From Marmoricola sp. (GTDB taxonomy: Bacteria; Actinomycetota; Actinomycetes; Propionibacteriales; Nocardioidaceae), in assembly GCA_025964775.1 (NCBI GenBank), contig JAOPYE010000027.1:1-44180 (forward strand): a stretch of 44,180 nucleotides of DNA, given 5' to 3'. Both the position numbers and the translations under genes were made by a program. A model generated the notes under the pieces. It made no database searches and was not told where the DNA came from. It was given only the letters and a program-made list of their open reading frames with translations. This document shows, one piece after another, positions 1 through 8,042 of this stretch; the first letter of the stretch is position 1, and the number at the start of each line of letters is the position of its first letter.

Positions 1-91
1 TTCGCCCGACGAGCCGCGGCCAGCACCGCAGCCGCCTCCACACTCGGCGCGGGCTTGCGCCGGCGCCGAGATGGAAGAGGCTGAAGAGTGA
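1..91 (+). other. possible 3' end of an unidentified gene
   Basis: Two plus-strand frames are open from the left edge, one ending at TGA 82-84 (Ala/Arg-rich) and one at TGA 89-91 (Pro-rich, ending in an acidic tail). Either could be the tail of a gene outside the window, and codon third positions do not separate them. Positions 92-240 contain no gene. They hold an AT-richer stretch (about 127-175), a 10-bp palindrome GAGACGTCTC (176-185) and the 16-bp repeats listed next. Low certainty. Confidence 0.2.
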
Positions 92-194
92 AGCTCATGA
101 CAAGAACGCTACGGACAGCCACCGACACTTTTGCCCTAGAAATAAGGGGTTTGGTTACCTTGGGCGAGAAATTTTGAGACGTCTCGGCAAGCTC

Positions 195-235
195 GACGAC
201 CGGAGGGGCGGACGACCGGAGCGGTGGACGACGGG
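195..235. repeat. 16-bp tandem repeat, about 2.5 copies
   Basis: GACGACCGGAG occurs at 195-205 and 211-221, and a shortened GACGACGGG at 227-235, giving a period of exactly 16 bp. It lies just beyond the 3' end of the pyrimidine operon. The function is unknown. Confidence 0.5.
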
Positions 236-240
236 TTGCC

Positions 241-1734
241 TCAGTCGTGCTGCGGGAACCCCAGGTTCAGGCCGCCGTGGCTCGGGTCGAGCCAGCGGGC
301 CGTGACCGCCTTCTCGCGGGTGAAGAAGTCGACCCCGTGCGGACCGTAGGCCTTGGCGTCGCCGAAGAGCGATGCCTTCCAGCCACCGAACGAGTGATAC
401 GCGACCGGCACCGGGATCGGCACGTTGACCCCGACCATGCCGACCTCGACCTCGCGCTGGAAGCGGCGGGCCGCGCCGCCGTCGTTGGTGAAGATCGCGG
501 TGCCGTTGCCGTACGGGCCGGCGTTGATGATGCCGACCCCCTCGGTGTACCCGGAGATCCGCACCACCGACAGCACCGGACCGAAGATCTCGTCGGTGTA
601 GACCCGCGACGTGGTCGGCACGTGGTCGATGAGAGTCGGTCCCAGCCAGAACCCGTCCGGCTCCCCGTCGATCTGAGGGTCGCGGCCGTCGACGACCACG
701 GTCGCCCCGTCCTCGGTCGCCAGGTCGACGTACGTGGCCACCTTGTCGCGGTGCTCGCGGGTGATCAGCGGACCCATGTCGCAGGCGCGTCGGCCATCAC
801 CGGTCGTGAGCGTGGCCATCCGGTCGCTGATCTTCGCGACCAGGGTGTCGGCGACGCTGTCGACGGCGAGGACGACGCTGATCGCCATGCAGCGCTCCCC
901 GGCCGAGCCGAAGCCGGCGTTCACGGCCGAGTCGGCGACCAGGTCGAGGTCGGCGTCGGGCAGCACGAGCATGTGGTTCTTCGCCCCGCCCAGGGCCTGT
1001 ACCCGCTTGCCGTGCGCGGTGCCGGTCTCGTAGATGTAGCGAGCGATGGGCGTCGATCCGACGAACGAGATCGAGGCGACCTCCGGATGCACGAGCAGAG
1101 CGTCGACCGCCTCCTTGTCGCCGTGCACCACGTTGAAGACACCGGCCGGAAGCCCGGCCTCGGCCATCAGCGCCGCCATCCAGTTGGCCGCCGACGGGTC
1201 CTTCTCGCTCGGCTTGAGGACGACCGTGTTCCCGGTGGCGATCGCGATCGGGAAGAACCACAGCGGCACCATCGCCGGGAAGTTGAACGGGGTGATCACG
1301 CCGACCACGCCGAGCGGCTGCTTCAGCGTGTAGACGTCGACGTCGTTGGAGACCTGGTCGCTCATCGCGCCCTTGAGCAGCTGCGGCAACCCGCAGGCGA
1401 ACTCGACGACCTCGAGGCCGCGGGCGATCTCCCCGGCCGCGTCGGAGAGCACCTTGCCGTGCTCGGAGGTGAGGATCTCGGCGAGCTCGCCCTTGCGGGC
1501 GTTGAGCAGCTCGCGGAACGCGAACATCACTCCCTGGCGCCGGGCGATCGAGGCCTGCCCCCAGTCGGTGAACGCCTTCGATGCCGAAGCAACTGCCGCG
1601 TCGACGTCGGCCGCCGAACCCAGCCGGACCTGCTTGGTCACGACACCGCGAGCCGGGTCGAAGACGTCTCCGGTGCGGGTCGACGTACCCGCGGCGGTGC
1701 CGCCATCGATCCAGTGGTCAAGTACGTCAGTCAT
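241..1734 (-). CDS. mmsA: CoA-acylating (methyl)malonate-semialdehyde dehydrogenase
   Basis: Aldehyde dehydrogenase superfamily, 497 aa, the usual length for MmsA/IolA. It oxidises malonate semialdehyde or methylmalonate semialdehyde to acetyl- or propionyl-CoA with NAD+ and CoA, in the cytoplasm. The family motif FGSAGERCMAIS carries the catalytic cysteine at residue 282; TPFNFPAMVPLW and LKPSEKDP form the cofactor site. ATG 1734 is chosen because AGAAGGA stands six bases before it; an in-frame TTG three bases upstream is too close to that site. The gene is last in the pyrimidine operon, 12 bp after the aminotransferase. There it would consume the malonate semialdehyde made from beta-alanine. 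Valine or inositol breakdown are alternative roles, but the neighbours favour pyrimidines. Confidence 0.9.
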   Translation of the reverse strand: MTDVLDHWIDGGTAAGTSTRTGDVFDPARGVVTKQVRLGSAADVDAAVASASKAFTDWGQASIARRQGVMFAFRELLNARKGELAEILTSEHGKVLSDAAGEIARGLEVVEFACGLPQLLKGAMSDQVSNDVDVYTLKQPLGVVGVITPFNFPAMVPLWFFPIAIATGNTVVLKPSEKDPSAANWMAALMAEAGLPAGVFNVVHGDKEAVDALLVHPEVASISFVGSTPIARYIYETGTAHGKRVQALGGAKNHMLVLPDADLDLVADSAVNAGFGSAGERCMAISVVLAVDSVADTLVAKISDRMATLTTGDGRRACDMGPLITREHRDKVATYVDLATEDGATVVVDGRDPQIDGEPDGFWLGPTLIDHVPTTSRVYTDEIFGPVLSVVRISGYTEGVGIINAGPYGNGTAIFTNDGGAARRFQREVEVGMVGVNVPIPVPVAYHSFGGWKASLFGDAKAYGPHGVDFFTREKAVTARWLDPSHGGLNLGFPQHD

Positions 1735-1746
1735 CAAGGTTCCTTC

Positions 1747-3066
1747 TCACGTCAGGTCGAGCCCGAGCACTTCGTCGTACGCCGTGATCGCCTCGGCGAC
1801 CTCGTCCGCGGTCACCATGCACGGCGGCACCACGTGGATGCGGTTGTCGGCCGTGAACCCAAGCAGACCACGCGCCAGCAGTTCGCTCTTCACCCGCCCC
1901 ATCACCGCCGCCGGGACGGGCGCCCGGGTCTCGCGGTCCGTGACCAGCTCGAGGGCCCAGAAGACGCCGGTGCCCCGGACCTCGCCGATGATGTCGTGCT
2001 TCTCGGCGAGCTTCTCCAGAGCGGGCGCCAGGTGCTCGCGGCCGATCGTCGCGGCGTTCTCGACGATGCCTTCATCAGCCATCGCGTCCAGGGTGGCCAC
2101 GATCGACGCCATCGCGAGCGGGTGGCCGGAGTAGGTGAGCCCGCCGGGAAACACGGTGTCGTCGAAGTCGGCGGCGATGTCGTCGCTGATGATCACTCCG
2201 CCGGTCGGCACGTACCCGGAGTTCACGCCCTTGGCGAAGGTGATCAGGTCGGGCACCACGTCGTAGGCGTCGAACGCGAACCACTCACCGGTACGGCCGA
2301 ACCCGGCCATCACCTCGTCCAGGATCAGGACGATGCCGTACCTGCTCGCGAGCTCCCGTACGCCGGCCAGGTAACCGGGCGGCGGCAGCAGCACGCCCGC
2401 GGTGCCCGGGACAGTCTCCAGCAGGATGGCCGCGATGCTGGCCGGTCCCTCGGCCTCGATGACCCGACGCAGGTGCGTCAGGGCGCGTTCGGCCTCCTGC
2501 TCGGGCGTCGTCGCCCAGAACTCGGTGCGGTACAGGTACGGCCCGAAGAAGTGCACGTGACCCCGGGCGAACTCGTTCGGGACCCGGCGCCAGTCCCCGG
2601 TCGCGACGACGGCCGCGCCGGTGTTGCCGTGGTACGAGCGGTACGTCGAGAGCACCTTGTCGCGCCCGGTGTGCAACCGCGCCATCCGGATGGCGTTCTC
2701 ATTGGCATCGGCCCCGCCGTTGGTGAAGAACACCTTGCGGAACCCGCCCGGCGCCCGGTCGGTGATCCGCTTGGCTGCCTCGCCGCGAGCCAGGTTGGCC
2801 GTGGCCGGTGCGATCGTCGCTAGGGTCGCGGCCTGTTCCTGGATCGCCGCGACGACCTTGGGGTGCTGGTGCCCGATGTTCAGGTTGACGAGCTGGCTGG
2901 AGAAGTCCAGGTACCGATGTCCGGCGTGGTCCCAGACCGTGCACCCCGCGCCGCCGGCGATCACGAACGGCTGGAGGGCCCCCTGGGCCGACCAGGAGTG
3001 GAAGACGTGCGCGCGGTCCAACTCGGCGGCGCGAGCGTCCAGGTCGGGAGCGGATTCCCGGCTCAT
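1747..3066 (-). CDS. class III omega-aminotransferase, probably beta-alanine:pyruvate type
   Basis: PLP-dependent class III aminotransferase, 439 aa. The PLP lysine is K279 in TFAKGVNSGYVP, preceded by the cofactor aspartate in ILDEVMAGFGRTGEW. The family includes beta-alanine, taurine, 4-aminobutyrate and putrescine transaminases, and sequence alone does not fix the donor. Its place between dihydropyrimidinase/LLM and malonate-semialdehyde dehydrogenase points to beta-alanine or 3-aminoisobutyrate, giving malonate or methylmalonate semialdehyde. Its ATG overlaps the stop of the upstream LLM gene (ATGA), so translation is probably coupled. Confidence 0.85.
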   Translation of the reverse strand: MSRESAPDLDARAAELDRAHVFHSWSAQGALQPFVIAGGAGCTVWDHAGHRYLDFSSQLVNLNIGHQHPKVVAAIQEQAATLATIAPATANLARGEAAKRITDRAPGGFRKVFFTNGGADANENAIRMARLHTGRDKVLSTYRSYHGNTGAAVVATGDWRRVPNEFARGHVHFFGPYLYRTEFWATTPEQEAERALTHLRRVIEAEGPASIAAILLETVPGTAGVLLPPPGYLAGVRELASRYGIVLILDEVMAGFGRTGEWFAFDAYDVVPDLITFAKGVNSGYVPTGGVIISDDIAADFDDTVFPGGLTYSGHPLAMASIVATLDAMADEGIVENAATIGREHLAPALEKLAEKHDIIGEVRGTGVFWALELVTDRETRAPVPAAVMGRVKSELLARGLLGFTADNRIHVVPPCMVTADEVAEAITAYDEVLGLDLT

Positions 3067-4091
3067 GCCTTCGCCGTCACGTGGTCGTGCAGGGCCCCGA
3101 TGATCGTCTCGCCGTACTGGCGCAAGGTCTCCTCCTTGTTGTCGTGCTGCAGGTAGATCGCGAACTGGTCCACCCCGATCGCCTTCAGCTCGGCGAGCTT
3201 GGCGATGTGCTGCTCGGGGGTGCCCAGGAGGCAGAACCGGTCCACGATCTCATCCGGCACGAACCCGGTGTGCGTGTTCCCGGCCCGGCCGTGCTCGTTG
3301 TAGTCGTAGTCCTGGCGGCCCTTGATGTAGTCGGTCAGCACCTGCGGGAACTCGGTGTCCGTTCCGTACTTCTCGACGATGTCAGCGACGTGGTTGCCGA
3401 CCATGCCGCCGAACCAGCGGCACTGCTCGCGCATGTGGGCCAACGACTCAGGGCTGTCGTCCCCGACGTACGCCGGCGCTGCCACGCAGAAGGTGAGCGA
3501 GTCCGGATCGCGACCCGCCTTCTCGGCGGCGTCACGGACCTGGGCGATCATCCAGGTCGCGATGTCGACGTCGGCGAGCTGCAGGATGAAACCGTCCCCG
3601 ACCTCACCGGCGGTCTTCAGCGCGAGCGGCCCGTACGCCGCCACCCACACCTCGACCGCCGACGTCCTCGCCCACGGGAACTGCAACGTGGTGCCGTTGA
3701 CCTCGACCGACCGGCAGTTGGCGAGCTCGCGGATCACGTGGGTGGCCTCGCGGACCTCCTTGAGCGTCGTCGGCTTGCCGTTGAGCACCCGGACGGCCGA
3801 GTCGCCGCGTCCGATCCCGACCACCGTGCGGTTGCCGTACATCTCGTTGAGGGTGGCGAAGACCGACGCGGTCACGGTCCAGTCCCGGGTGGCCGGGTTG
3901 GTCACCATCGGCCCGACGATCACCCGGTGGGTCTCGGCGAGGATCGCTGAGTAGATGACGTACGGCTCCTGCCAGAGCAGGTGCGAGTCGAAGGTCCACA
4001 CGTAGTCGAAGCCGTGCTCCTCGGCCTGCTTGGCGAGCGCAACGGTCCGCCACGCGGGCGGGTTGGTCTGCAGTACGACGCCGAAATCCAT
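3063..4091 (-). CDS. LLM-class flavin/F420-dependent oxidoreductase in the pyrimidine operon
   Basis: Bacterial luciferase-like (LLM) TIM-barrel oxidoreductase, 342 aa. It starts MDFGVVLQTNPPAW, followed by FDYVWTFDSH and VGIGRGDSAV, typical of the F420-binding branch; it resembles the TIGR03842 (CPS_4043) clade from memory. The substrate of that clade is not known to me. The gene lies third in the operon, between the genes for hydrolysis of the dihydropyrimidine ring and for transamination of beta-alanine, with 8 bp to dihydropyrimidinase upstream and an ATGA overlap downstream. An NADPH:F420 reductase is divergent from the operon. These facts suggest a redox step on a pyrimidine or its product. 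FMN instead of F420 is possible, since RutA, a uracil-cleaving enzyme, belongs to the same superfamily. Confidence 0.85.
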   Translation of the reverse strand: MDFGVVLQTNPPAWRTVALAKQAEEHGFDYVWTFDSHLLWQEPYVIYSAILAETHRVIVGPMVTNPATRDWTVTASVFATLNEMYGNRTVVGIGRGDSAVRVLNGKPTTLKEVREATHVIRELANCRSVEVNGTTLQFPWARTSAVEVWVAAYGPLALKTAGEVGDGFILQLADVDIATWMIAQVRDAAEKAGRDPDSLTFCVAAPAYVGDDSPESLAHMREQCRWFGGMVGNHVADIVEKYGTDTEFPQVLTDYIKGRQDYDYNEHGRAGNTHTGFVPDEIVDRFCLLGTPEQHIAKLAELKAIGVDQFAIYLQHDNKEETLRQYGETIIGALHDHVTAKA

Positions 4092-4099
4092 GTCACTCC

Positions 4100-5530
4100 T
4101 CAGATCAGGTACTGGCTCAGGCCGCGCTTGAGGTAGCGACCGTGGCCCGGGTGGCCTGAGTAGGTGCCGTTCTCGACGAGCACGGACCCCCGCGACACCA
4201 CGACGTCGACGTGGCCATCGATCTCGAAGCCCTCCCAGGCCGAGTGGTCCATGTTCATGTGGTGGGTCCGGCCCTCGCCGACCCCGATGCTGGTGTGCCC
4301 GTTCGGGTCGTACACGACGATGTCGGCATCGGCGCCGGGCGCGATCACGCCCTTGGTGCCGTACAGGCCGAACATCCGCGCCGGCGTGGTCGAGGTCAGC
4401 TCGACCCAGCGTTCGAGGGTGATCTCGCCGGTCACGACCCCTTGGTACATCAGGTCCATCCGGTGCTCGATCGAACCGATGCCGTTGGGGATGGCCCGGA
4501 AGTCGCCGACCCCGAGCTCCTTCTGGTCCTTCATGCAGAACGGGCAGTGGTCGGTCGAGACCATCTGCAGGTCGTTGGTGCGCAGTGCCTGCCACATCGA
4601 GTCCTGGTGCCCTTCGGCGCGCGAGCGCAGGGGCGTCGAGCAGACCCACTTGGCGCCCTCGAACCTCCCGAACGCAGGACTGCTCGCGCCGAGCTGCTCC
4701 TCCAGCGAGAGGTAGAGGTACTGCGGGCAGGTCTCGCCGAAGACGTTCTGGCCCTTGTCGCGGGCCCAGGCGAGCTGCTCGACGGCCTGCTTCGCCGATA
4801 CGTGGACGACGTACAGGGGTGCCCCGGTGAGGTTGGCCAGCATGATGGCGCGGTGGGTGGCCTCCTCCTCCATCTGCCAGGCGCGGGCGACGCCGTGGTA
4901 GTACGGATCGGTTTTGCCAGCGCTGACCAGCTGCTCGGCGAGGACGTCGATCGCCGGGCCGTTCTCGGCGTGCATCATCGTGAGCAGACCCAGACCGGCT
5001 GCCTTCTGCATCGCCTTGAGGATCTGCGCGTCGTCGCTGTAGAAGACGCCCGGGTAGGCCATGAAGAGCTTGTAGCTGGTGATGCCCTCGGACTCGAGGG
5101 TCTCCATCGACTTCAGCGAGAACTCGTCCACGCCGCCGATGATCTGGTGGAAGCCGTAGTCGATCGCGCAGTTGCCGTCCGCCTTGGCGTGCCAGGCAGC
5201 GAGGCCGTCCTCGACCCGTTCGCCGGTCCGCTGGACGGCGAAGTCGATGATGCTCGTCGTGCCGCCCCAGGCCGCCGCGCGGGTGCCCGTCTCGAACGTG
5301 TCCGAGGCGTTGGTGCCCCCGAACGGCAGCTCCATGTGGGTGTGGGCGTCGACCCCGCCGGGGATCACGTACTTGCCGGCGGCATCGATCACCGTGTCCG
5401 CGTCGATCTGCCCGAGCGCGGTCGATCCGGGGGAGAGCAGTGCGACGATCTTCTCCCCGTCGGTGAGGACGTCGGCCGGGTGGCGTCCGGTGGCGTTGAC
5501 CACGGTGCCGTTCTTGATCAGGGTCACCAT
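4100..5530 (-). CDS. hydA: dihydropyrimidinase (D-hydantoinase family)
   Basis: Amidohydrolase, 476 aa, that opens 5,6-dihydrouracil or dihydrothymine to the N-carbamoyl-beta-amino acid. Metal ligands are visible: H63 and H65 in AHTHMELPFGG, the carboxylated lysine K154 in SYKLFMAYPG, and histidines in MMHAENG and YVVHVSA. The metal-ligand Asp lies in STDHCPF. The start ATG overlaps the stop of the upstream nitrilase gene by one base (TGATG), and the downstream LLM gene starts 8 bp later. Hydantoinase activity alone is the alternative. The adjacent ureidopropionase and aminotransferase make pyrimidine catabolism the better reading. Confidence 0.93.
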   Translation of the reverse strand: MVTLIKNGTVVNATGRHPADVLTDGEKIVALLSPGSTALGQIDADTVIDAAGKYVIPGGVDAHTHMELPFGGTNASDTFETGTRAAAWGGTTSIIDFAVQRTGERVEDGLAAWHAKADGNCAIDYGFHQIIGGVDEFSLKSMETLESEGITSYKLFMAYPGVFYSDDAQILKAMQKAAGLGLLTMMHAENGPAIDVLAEQLVSAGKTDPYYHGVARAWQMEEEATHRAIMLANLTGAPLYVVHVSAKQAVEQLAWARDKGQNVFGETCPQYLYLSLEEQLGASSPAFGRFEGAKWVCSTPLRSRAEGHQDSMWQALRTNDLQMVSTDHCPFCMKDQKELGVGDFRAIPNGIGSIEHRMDLMYQGVVTGEITLERWVELTSTTPARMFGLYGTKGVIAPGADADIVVYDPNGHTSIGVGEGRTHHMNMDHSAWEGFEIDGHVDVVVSRGSVLVENGTYSGHPGHGRYLKRGLSQYLI

Positions 5531-6378
5531 CACGGCTGCGCGATCTGCGTGTAGGAGTCCGGGCGGCGATCGCGGTAGAACTGCCAGTCGTCGCGCATCT
5601 CGCGGACGAGGTCGAGGTCCAGGTCGCGCACCAGCAGCTCCTCCTTGTCGCCGCTGCCGAGCTCGCCGACGTAGTTGCCGCGAGGGTCGACGACCTGGCT
5701 GGTGCCGTAGAAGTTGACTGCTTCGTCGCCGTACTCGTTGTCCTCGAGTCCGACCCGGTTCGGTGCGAGGACGAAGTAGCCGTTCGCGACCGCCGCAGCG
5801 GGCTGCTCGATCTCCCAGAGCCGGTTGGACAGGCCGGGCTTGGTGGCGTTCGGGTTGAAGACCATGTGCGCGCCGGCGAGGCCGAGCTCGCGCCACCCTT
5901 CGGGGAAGTGCCGGTCGTAGCAGATGTAGACGCCGATCTTGCCGACCGCGGTGTCGAAGACGGGGTAGCCCAGGTTGCCCGGGCGGAAGTAGAACTTCTC
6001 CCAGAACTTCTCGACGTGCGGGATGTGGTGCTTGCGGTACTTGCCGAGGATCGTGCCGTCCGCATCGACCACCACGGCGGTGTTGTAGTAGACGCCGGTC
6101 TGCTGCTCCTCGTAGATCGGCAGGATCATCACCATCCCGAGCTCGGCGGCCAGCGCGGCGAAGCGCTGCACGATGGGGCCGTCGGCGGGTTCGGCGTACT
6201 CGTAGTACTTCTTGTCCTGGGTGATCCCGAAGTACGGCCCGTAGAACAGTTCCTGGAAACAGATGACCTGCGCGCCCTGGGCGCCCGCGTCGCGGGCGAA
6301 CTGCTCGTGCCGATCCAGCATCGACTCCTTGTCGCCGGTCCAGGTGGTCTGCGAGATCGCCGCGCGCACGATGGTCAT
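5530..6378 (-). CDS. nitrilase-superfamily amidohydrolase, probably beta-ureidopropionase
   Basis: Carbon-nitrogen hydrolase, 282 aa. The Glu-Lys-Cys triad is visible as E43 (CFQELFYGPYF), K116 (GKYRKHHIP) and C153 (VYICYDRHFP). In this operon it should hydrolyse N-carbamoyl-beta-alanine to beta-alanine, CO2 and ammonia. ATG 6378 is supported by GGGAGGGA about seven bases upstream; the frame stays open further upstream but reads there as the antisense of the next gene. It is the first gene of the five-gene operon. N-carbamoylputrescine amidase is a close relative and cannot be excluded by sequence alone. Confidence 0.88.
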   Translation of the reverse strand: MTIVRAAISQTTWTGDKESMLDRHEQFARDAGAQGAQVICFQELFYGPYFGITQDKKYYEYAEPADGPIVQRFAALAAELGMVMILPIYEEQQTGVYYNTAVVVDADGTILGKYRKHHIPHVEKFWEKFYFRPGNLGYPVFDTAVGKIGVYICYDRHFPEGWRELGLAGAHMVFNPNATKPGLSNRLWEIEQPAAAVANGYFVLAPNRVGLEDNEYGDEAVNFYGTSQVVDPRGNYVGELGSGDKEELLVRDLDLDLVREMRDDWQFYRDRRPDSYTQIAQP

Positions 6379-6400
6379 GTCGGTCCCTCCCCGGGTGTGA

Positions 6401-6460
6401 ACACGTGTGTGAGTTATCCAGTCTCCCCGTGAACGCCGTGCGGTCAAGGGGCCGTAACCT
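6401..6460. promoter_or_regulatory. divergent control region of pyrimidine operon and F420 reductase
   Basis: The 88-bp gap between the two divergent genes contains the palindrome ACACGTGT (6401-6408) and, for the rightward gene, a -10-like TAACCT (6455-6460) six bases before its GTG, which suggests a leaderless transcript. A leftward -10 may lie in GGATAAC (reverse complement of 6413-6419). No clear -35 is seen. The palindrome is a candidate operator; the regulator is not in the window. Confidence 0.4.
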
Positions 6461-6466
6461 ACGGGC

Positions 6467-7153
6467 GTGACTTCTGACGCTGCTGCCCCTGACCTCGCTG
6501 CTCTGACGATCGCCGTGCTGGGCGGCACCGGTCCGCAGGGTCGCGGTCTGGCCCGACGCTTCGCCCAGGCGGGCCTCAGCGTCGTGCTCGGCAGCCGGAC
6601 GGCGGAGAAGGGCGCCGCTGCCGCCGCCGAGCTCAGCGACGCGATCGGTGTGCCGGTCGCCGGCTCCGACAACCGCGGCGCCAGCGAGGCCGGCGATGTC
6701 GTGCTGGTGGTCGTGCCCTGGGAGGGCCACGGCGAGCTGCTGACCGACCTGAAGACCGTGCTCGACGGCAAGGTCGTCGTCGACTGCGTGAACCCGCTCG
6801 GCTTCGACAAGCAGGGCGCCTACGCGCTGGCGGTCGCCGAGGGTTCCGCGACCCAGCAGGCAGCGGCGATCCTGACCGACAGCACCGTGGTGGGGGCCTT
6901 CCACAACGTCAGCGCTGTGCTGCTCGAGGACCCCGAGGTCACCGATCTCGGCACCGACGTGCTGGTGCTGGGCGACGACCGCTCCGCCACCGACCTGGTC
7001 CAGGCGCTCGCCGACACGATCCCGGGCGTCCGAGGCGTGTACGGCGGCCGGATCCGCAACGCCCACCAGGTCGAGGCGATGACCGCCAACCTGATCAGCA
7101 TCAACCGTCGCTACAAGGCGCACGCCGGGATCCGCGTCACCGACGTCAGCTGA
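6467..7153 (+). CDS. npdG: NADPH:coenzyme F420 reductase (Fno/NpdG type)
   Basis: 228 aa protein with an N-terminal Rossmann motif AVLGGTGPQGRGLARRFA, then LGSRTAEKG for the NADPH phosphate, VVVPWEGH and VDCVNPLGFD. These are typical of the F420 reductase family (TIGR01915-like). It moves hydride between NADPH and F420 and so feeds the F420H2 pool of LLM and Ddn-type enzymes, several of which lie in this window. The start is GTG 6467, placed six bases after TAACCT with no ribosome site, so probably leaderless. Its last 8 bp overlap the convergent tesB gene. Confidence 0.88.
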   Translation: MTSDAAAPDLAALTIAVLGGTGPQGRGLARRFAQAGLSVVLGSRTAEKGAAAAAELSDAIGVPVAGSDNRGASEAGDVVLVVVPWEGHGELLTDLKTVLDGKVVVDCVNPLGFDKQGAYALAVAEGSATQQAAAILTDSTVVGAFHNVSAVLLEDPEVTDLGTDVLVLGDDRSATDLVQALADTIPGVRGVYGGRIRNAHQVEAMTANLISINRRYKAHAGIRVTDVS

Positions 7154-7934
7154 ACTTCCGGTACAGCGCCTCCTGCGCGATGCTCGCGACCATGCGACCC
7201 GAGCGGTCGAAGACCGAGCCGGTGTACAGCCCCCGGTTCCCGGCGATCGCCCGCGCGGTGTGGTCGGTGAACACCCAGTCCTCCATCCGGACCGGGTGGT
7301 GGAACCAGACCGCGTGGTCGAGGCTCGCGGCCGGGATGAAGCCGTCGGTCTGGAAGCTGTGCAGGTCGGCGGACACGTCGGAGAGATAGGTCAGGGCCGC
7401 GGCGTTGAGCAGGACGTCGTCGCCGATGCCGGTGGTGAACCGGGACCAGAAGCGTGCCGGCCAGGCGGTGATGCCGTCCTCGGGCGGGATCCTCACCTCG
7501 AGGGAGAACATCCGCGGGACGACCCAGGTCAGGCTCTCCTCGGGCCTGGTCACGTCGGGCAGCTCAACGGCCTGCCGCTCCATCCCGTCGGCCGGTGCGG
7601 CGAACGAGACGGCTGCGGAGAAGATCACCTCGCCGCGCTGGATGGCCACCACCCGGCGGGCCGAGAACGACCGGCCGTCGCGGTCCCGGTCGACCTTGAA
7701 CATCGTCGGGCGCGACGCGTCGCCGGCGCGCAGGAAGTAGCCGTGCAAGGAGTGCGGATGACGGGTGGGCTCGACGGTCAGCCCGGCCGCGAGCAGCGCC
7801 TGGGCGGCCACCTGACCGCCGTACAGGGGCCAGTCCTCGTCGAAGACGTGGAACGCCTGGTACGTGTTCTCCTCGAGCATCTCCAGGTCCAGGAGGTCGA
7901 GCAGGCCGGCCGTCGGCGGTGGCGGGTTCGTCAT
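7146..7934 (-). CDS. tesB: acyl-CoA thioesterase II
   Basis: Double hot-dog thioesterase, 262 aa. It hydrolyses medium or long acyl-CoA to free acid and CoA. Recognisable segments are FDEDWPLYGGQVAAQAL, HSLHGYFLRAGD, ASLDHAVWFHHP (catalytic Asp region) and a C-terminal AQEALYR with the conserved Gln. ATG 7934 follows GAGGA by about six bases. It is divergent from the MFS gene and overlaps npdG at its 3' end. It fits the acyl-CoA-rich content of the window but shows no operon partner. Confidence 0.9.
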   Translation of the reverse strand: MTNPPPPTAGLLDLLDLEMLEENTYQAFHVFDEDWPLYGGQVAAQALLAAGLTVEPTRHPHSLHGYFLRAGDASRPTMFKVDRDRDGRSFSARRVVAIQRGEVIFSAAVSFAAPADGMERQAVELPDVTRPEESLTWVVPRMFSLEVRIPPEDGITAWPARFWSRFTTGIGDDVLLNAAALTYLSDVSADLHSFQTDGFIPAASLDHAVWFHHPVRMEDWVFTDHTARAIAGNRGLYTGSVFDRSGRMVASIAQEALYRKFS

Positions 7935-8042
7935 CGGATGTCCTCGCTTTCGCCGGACATCGTGACAGGTCGCATTTCGAGCCGGGTCAGGGCCTAATCT
8001 GGTTGTCCAGCGATCGATCCAGGAAGTCGATGAGGTAGTGCT

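Noticed and set aside
247..2823. 858-codon open frame on the plus strand opposite the dehydrogenase and aminotransferase genes
   Set aside because: It is rich in Arg, Gly, Asp, Val and His in the way antisense frames of high-GC genes are, has no recognisable domain, and two well-supported enzymes occupy the other strand.
6379..6810. Upstream extension of the ureidopropionase frame to 6810
   Set aside because: The added part is antisense to the F420 reductase; ATG 6378 has a good ribosome site and gives the family's usual N-terminus.
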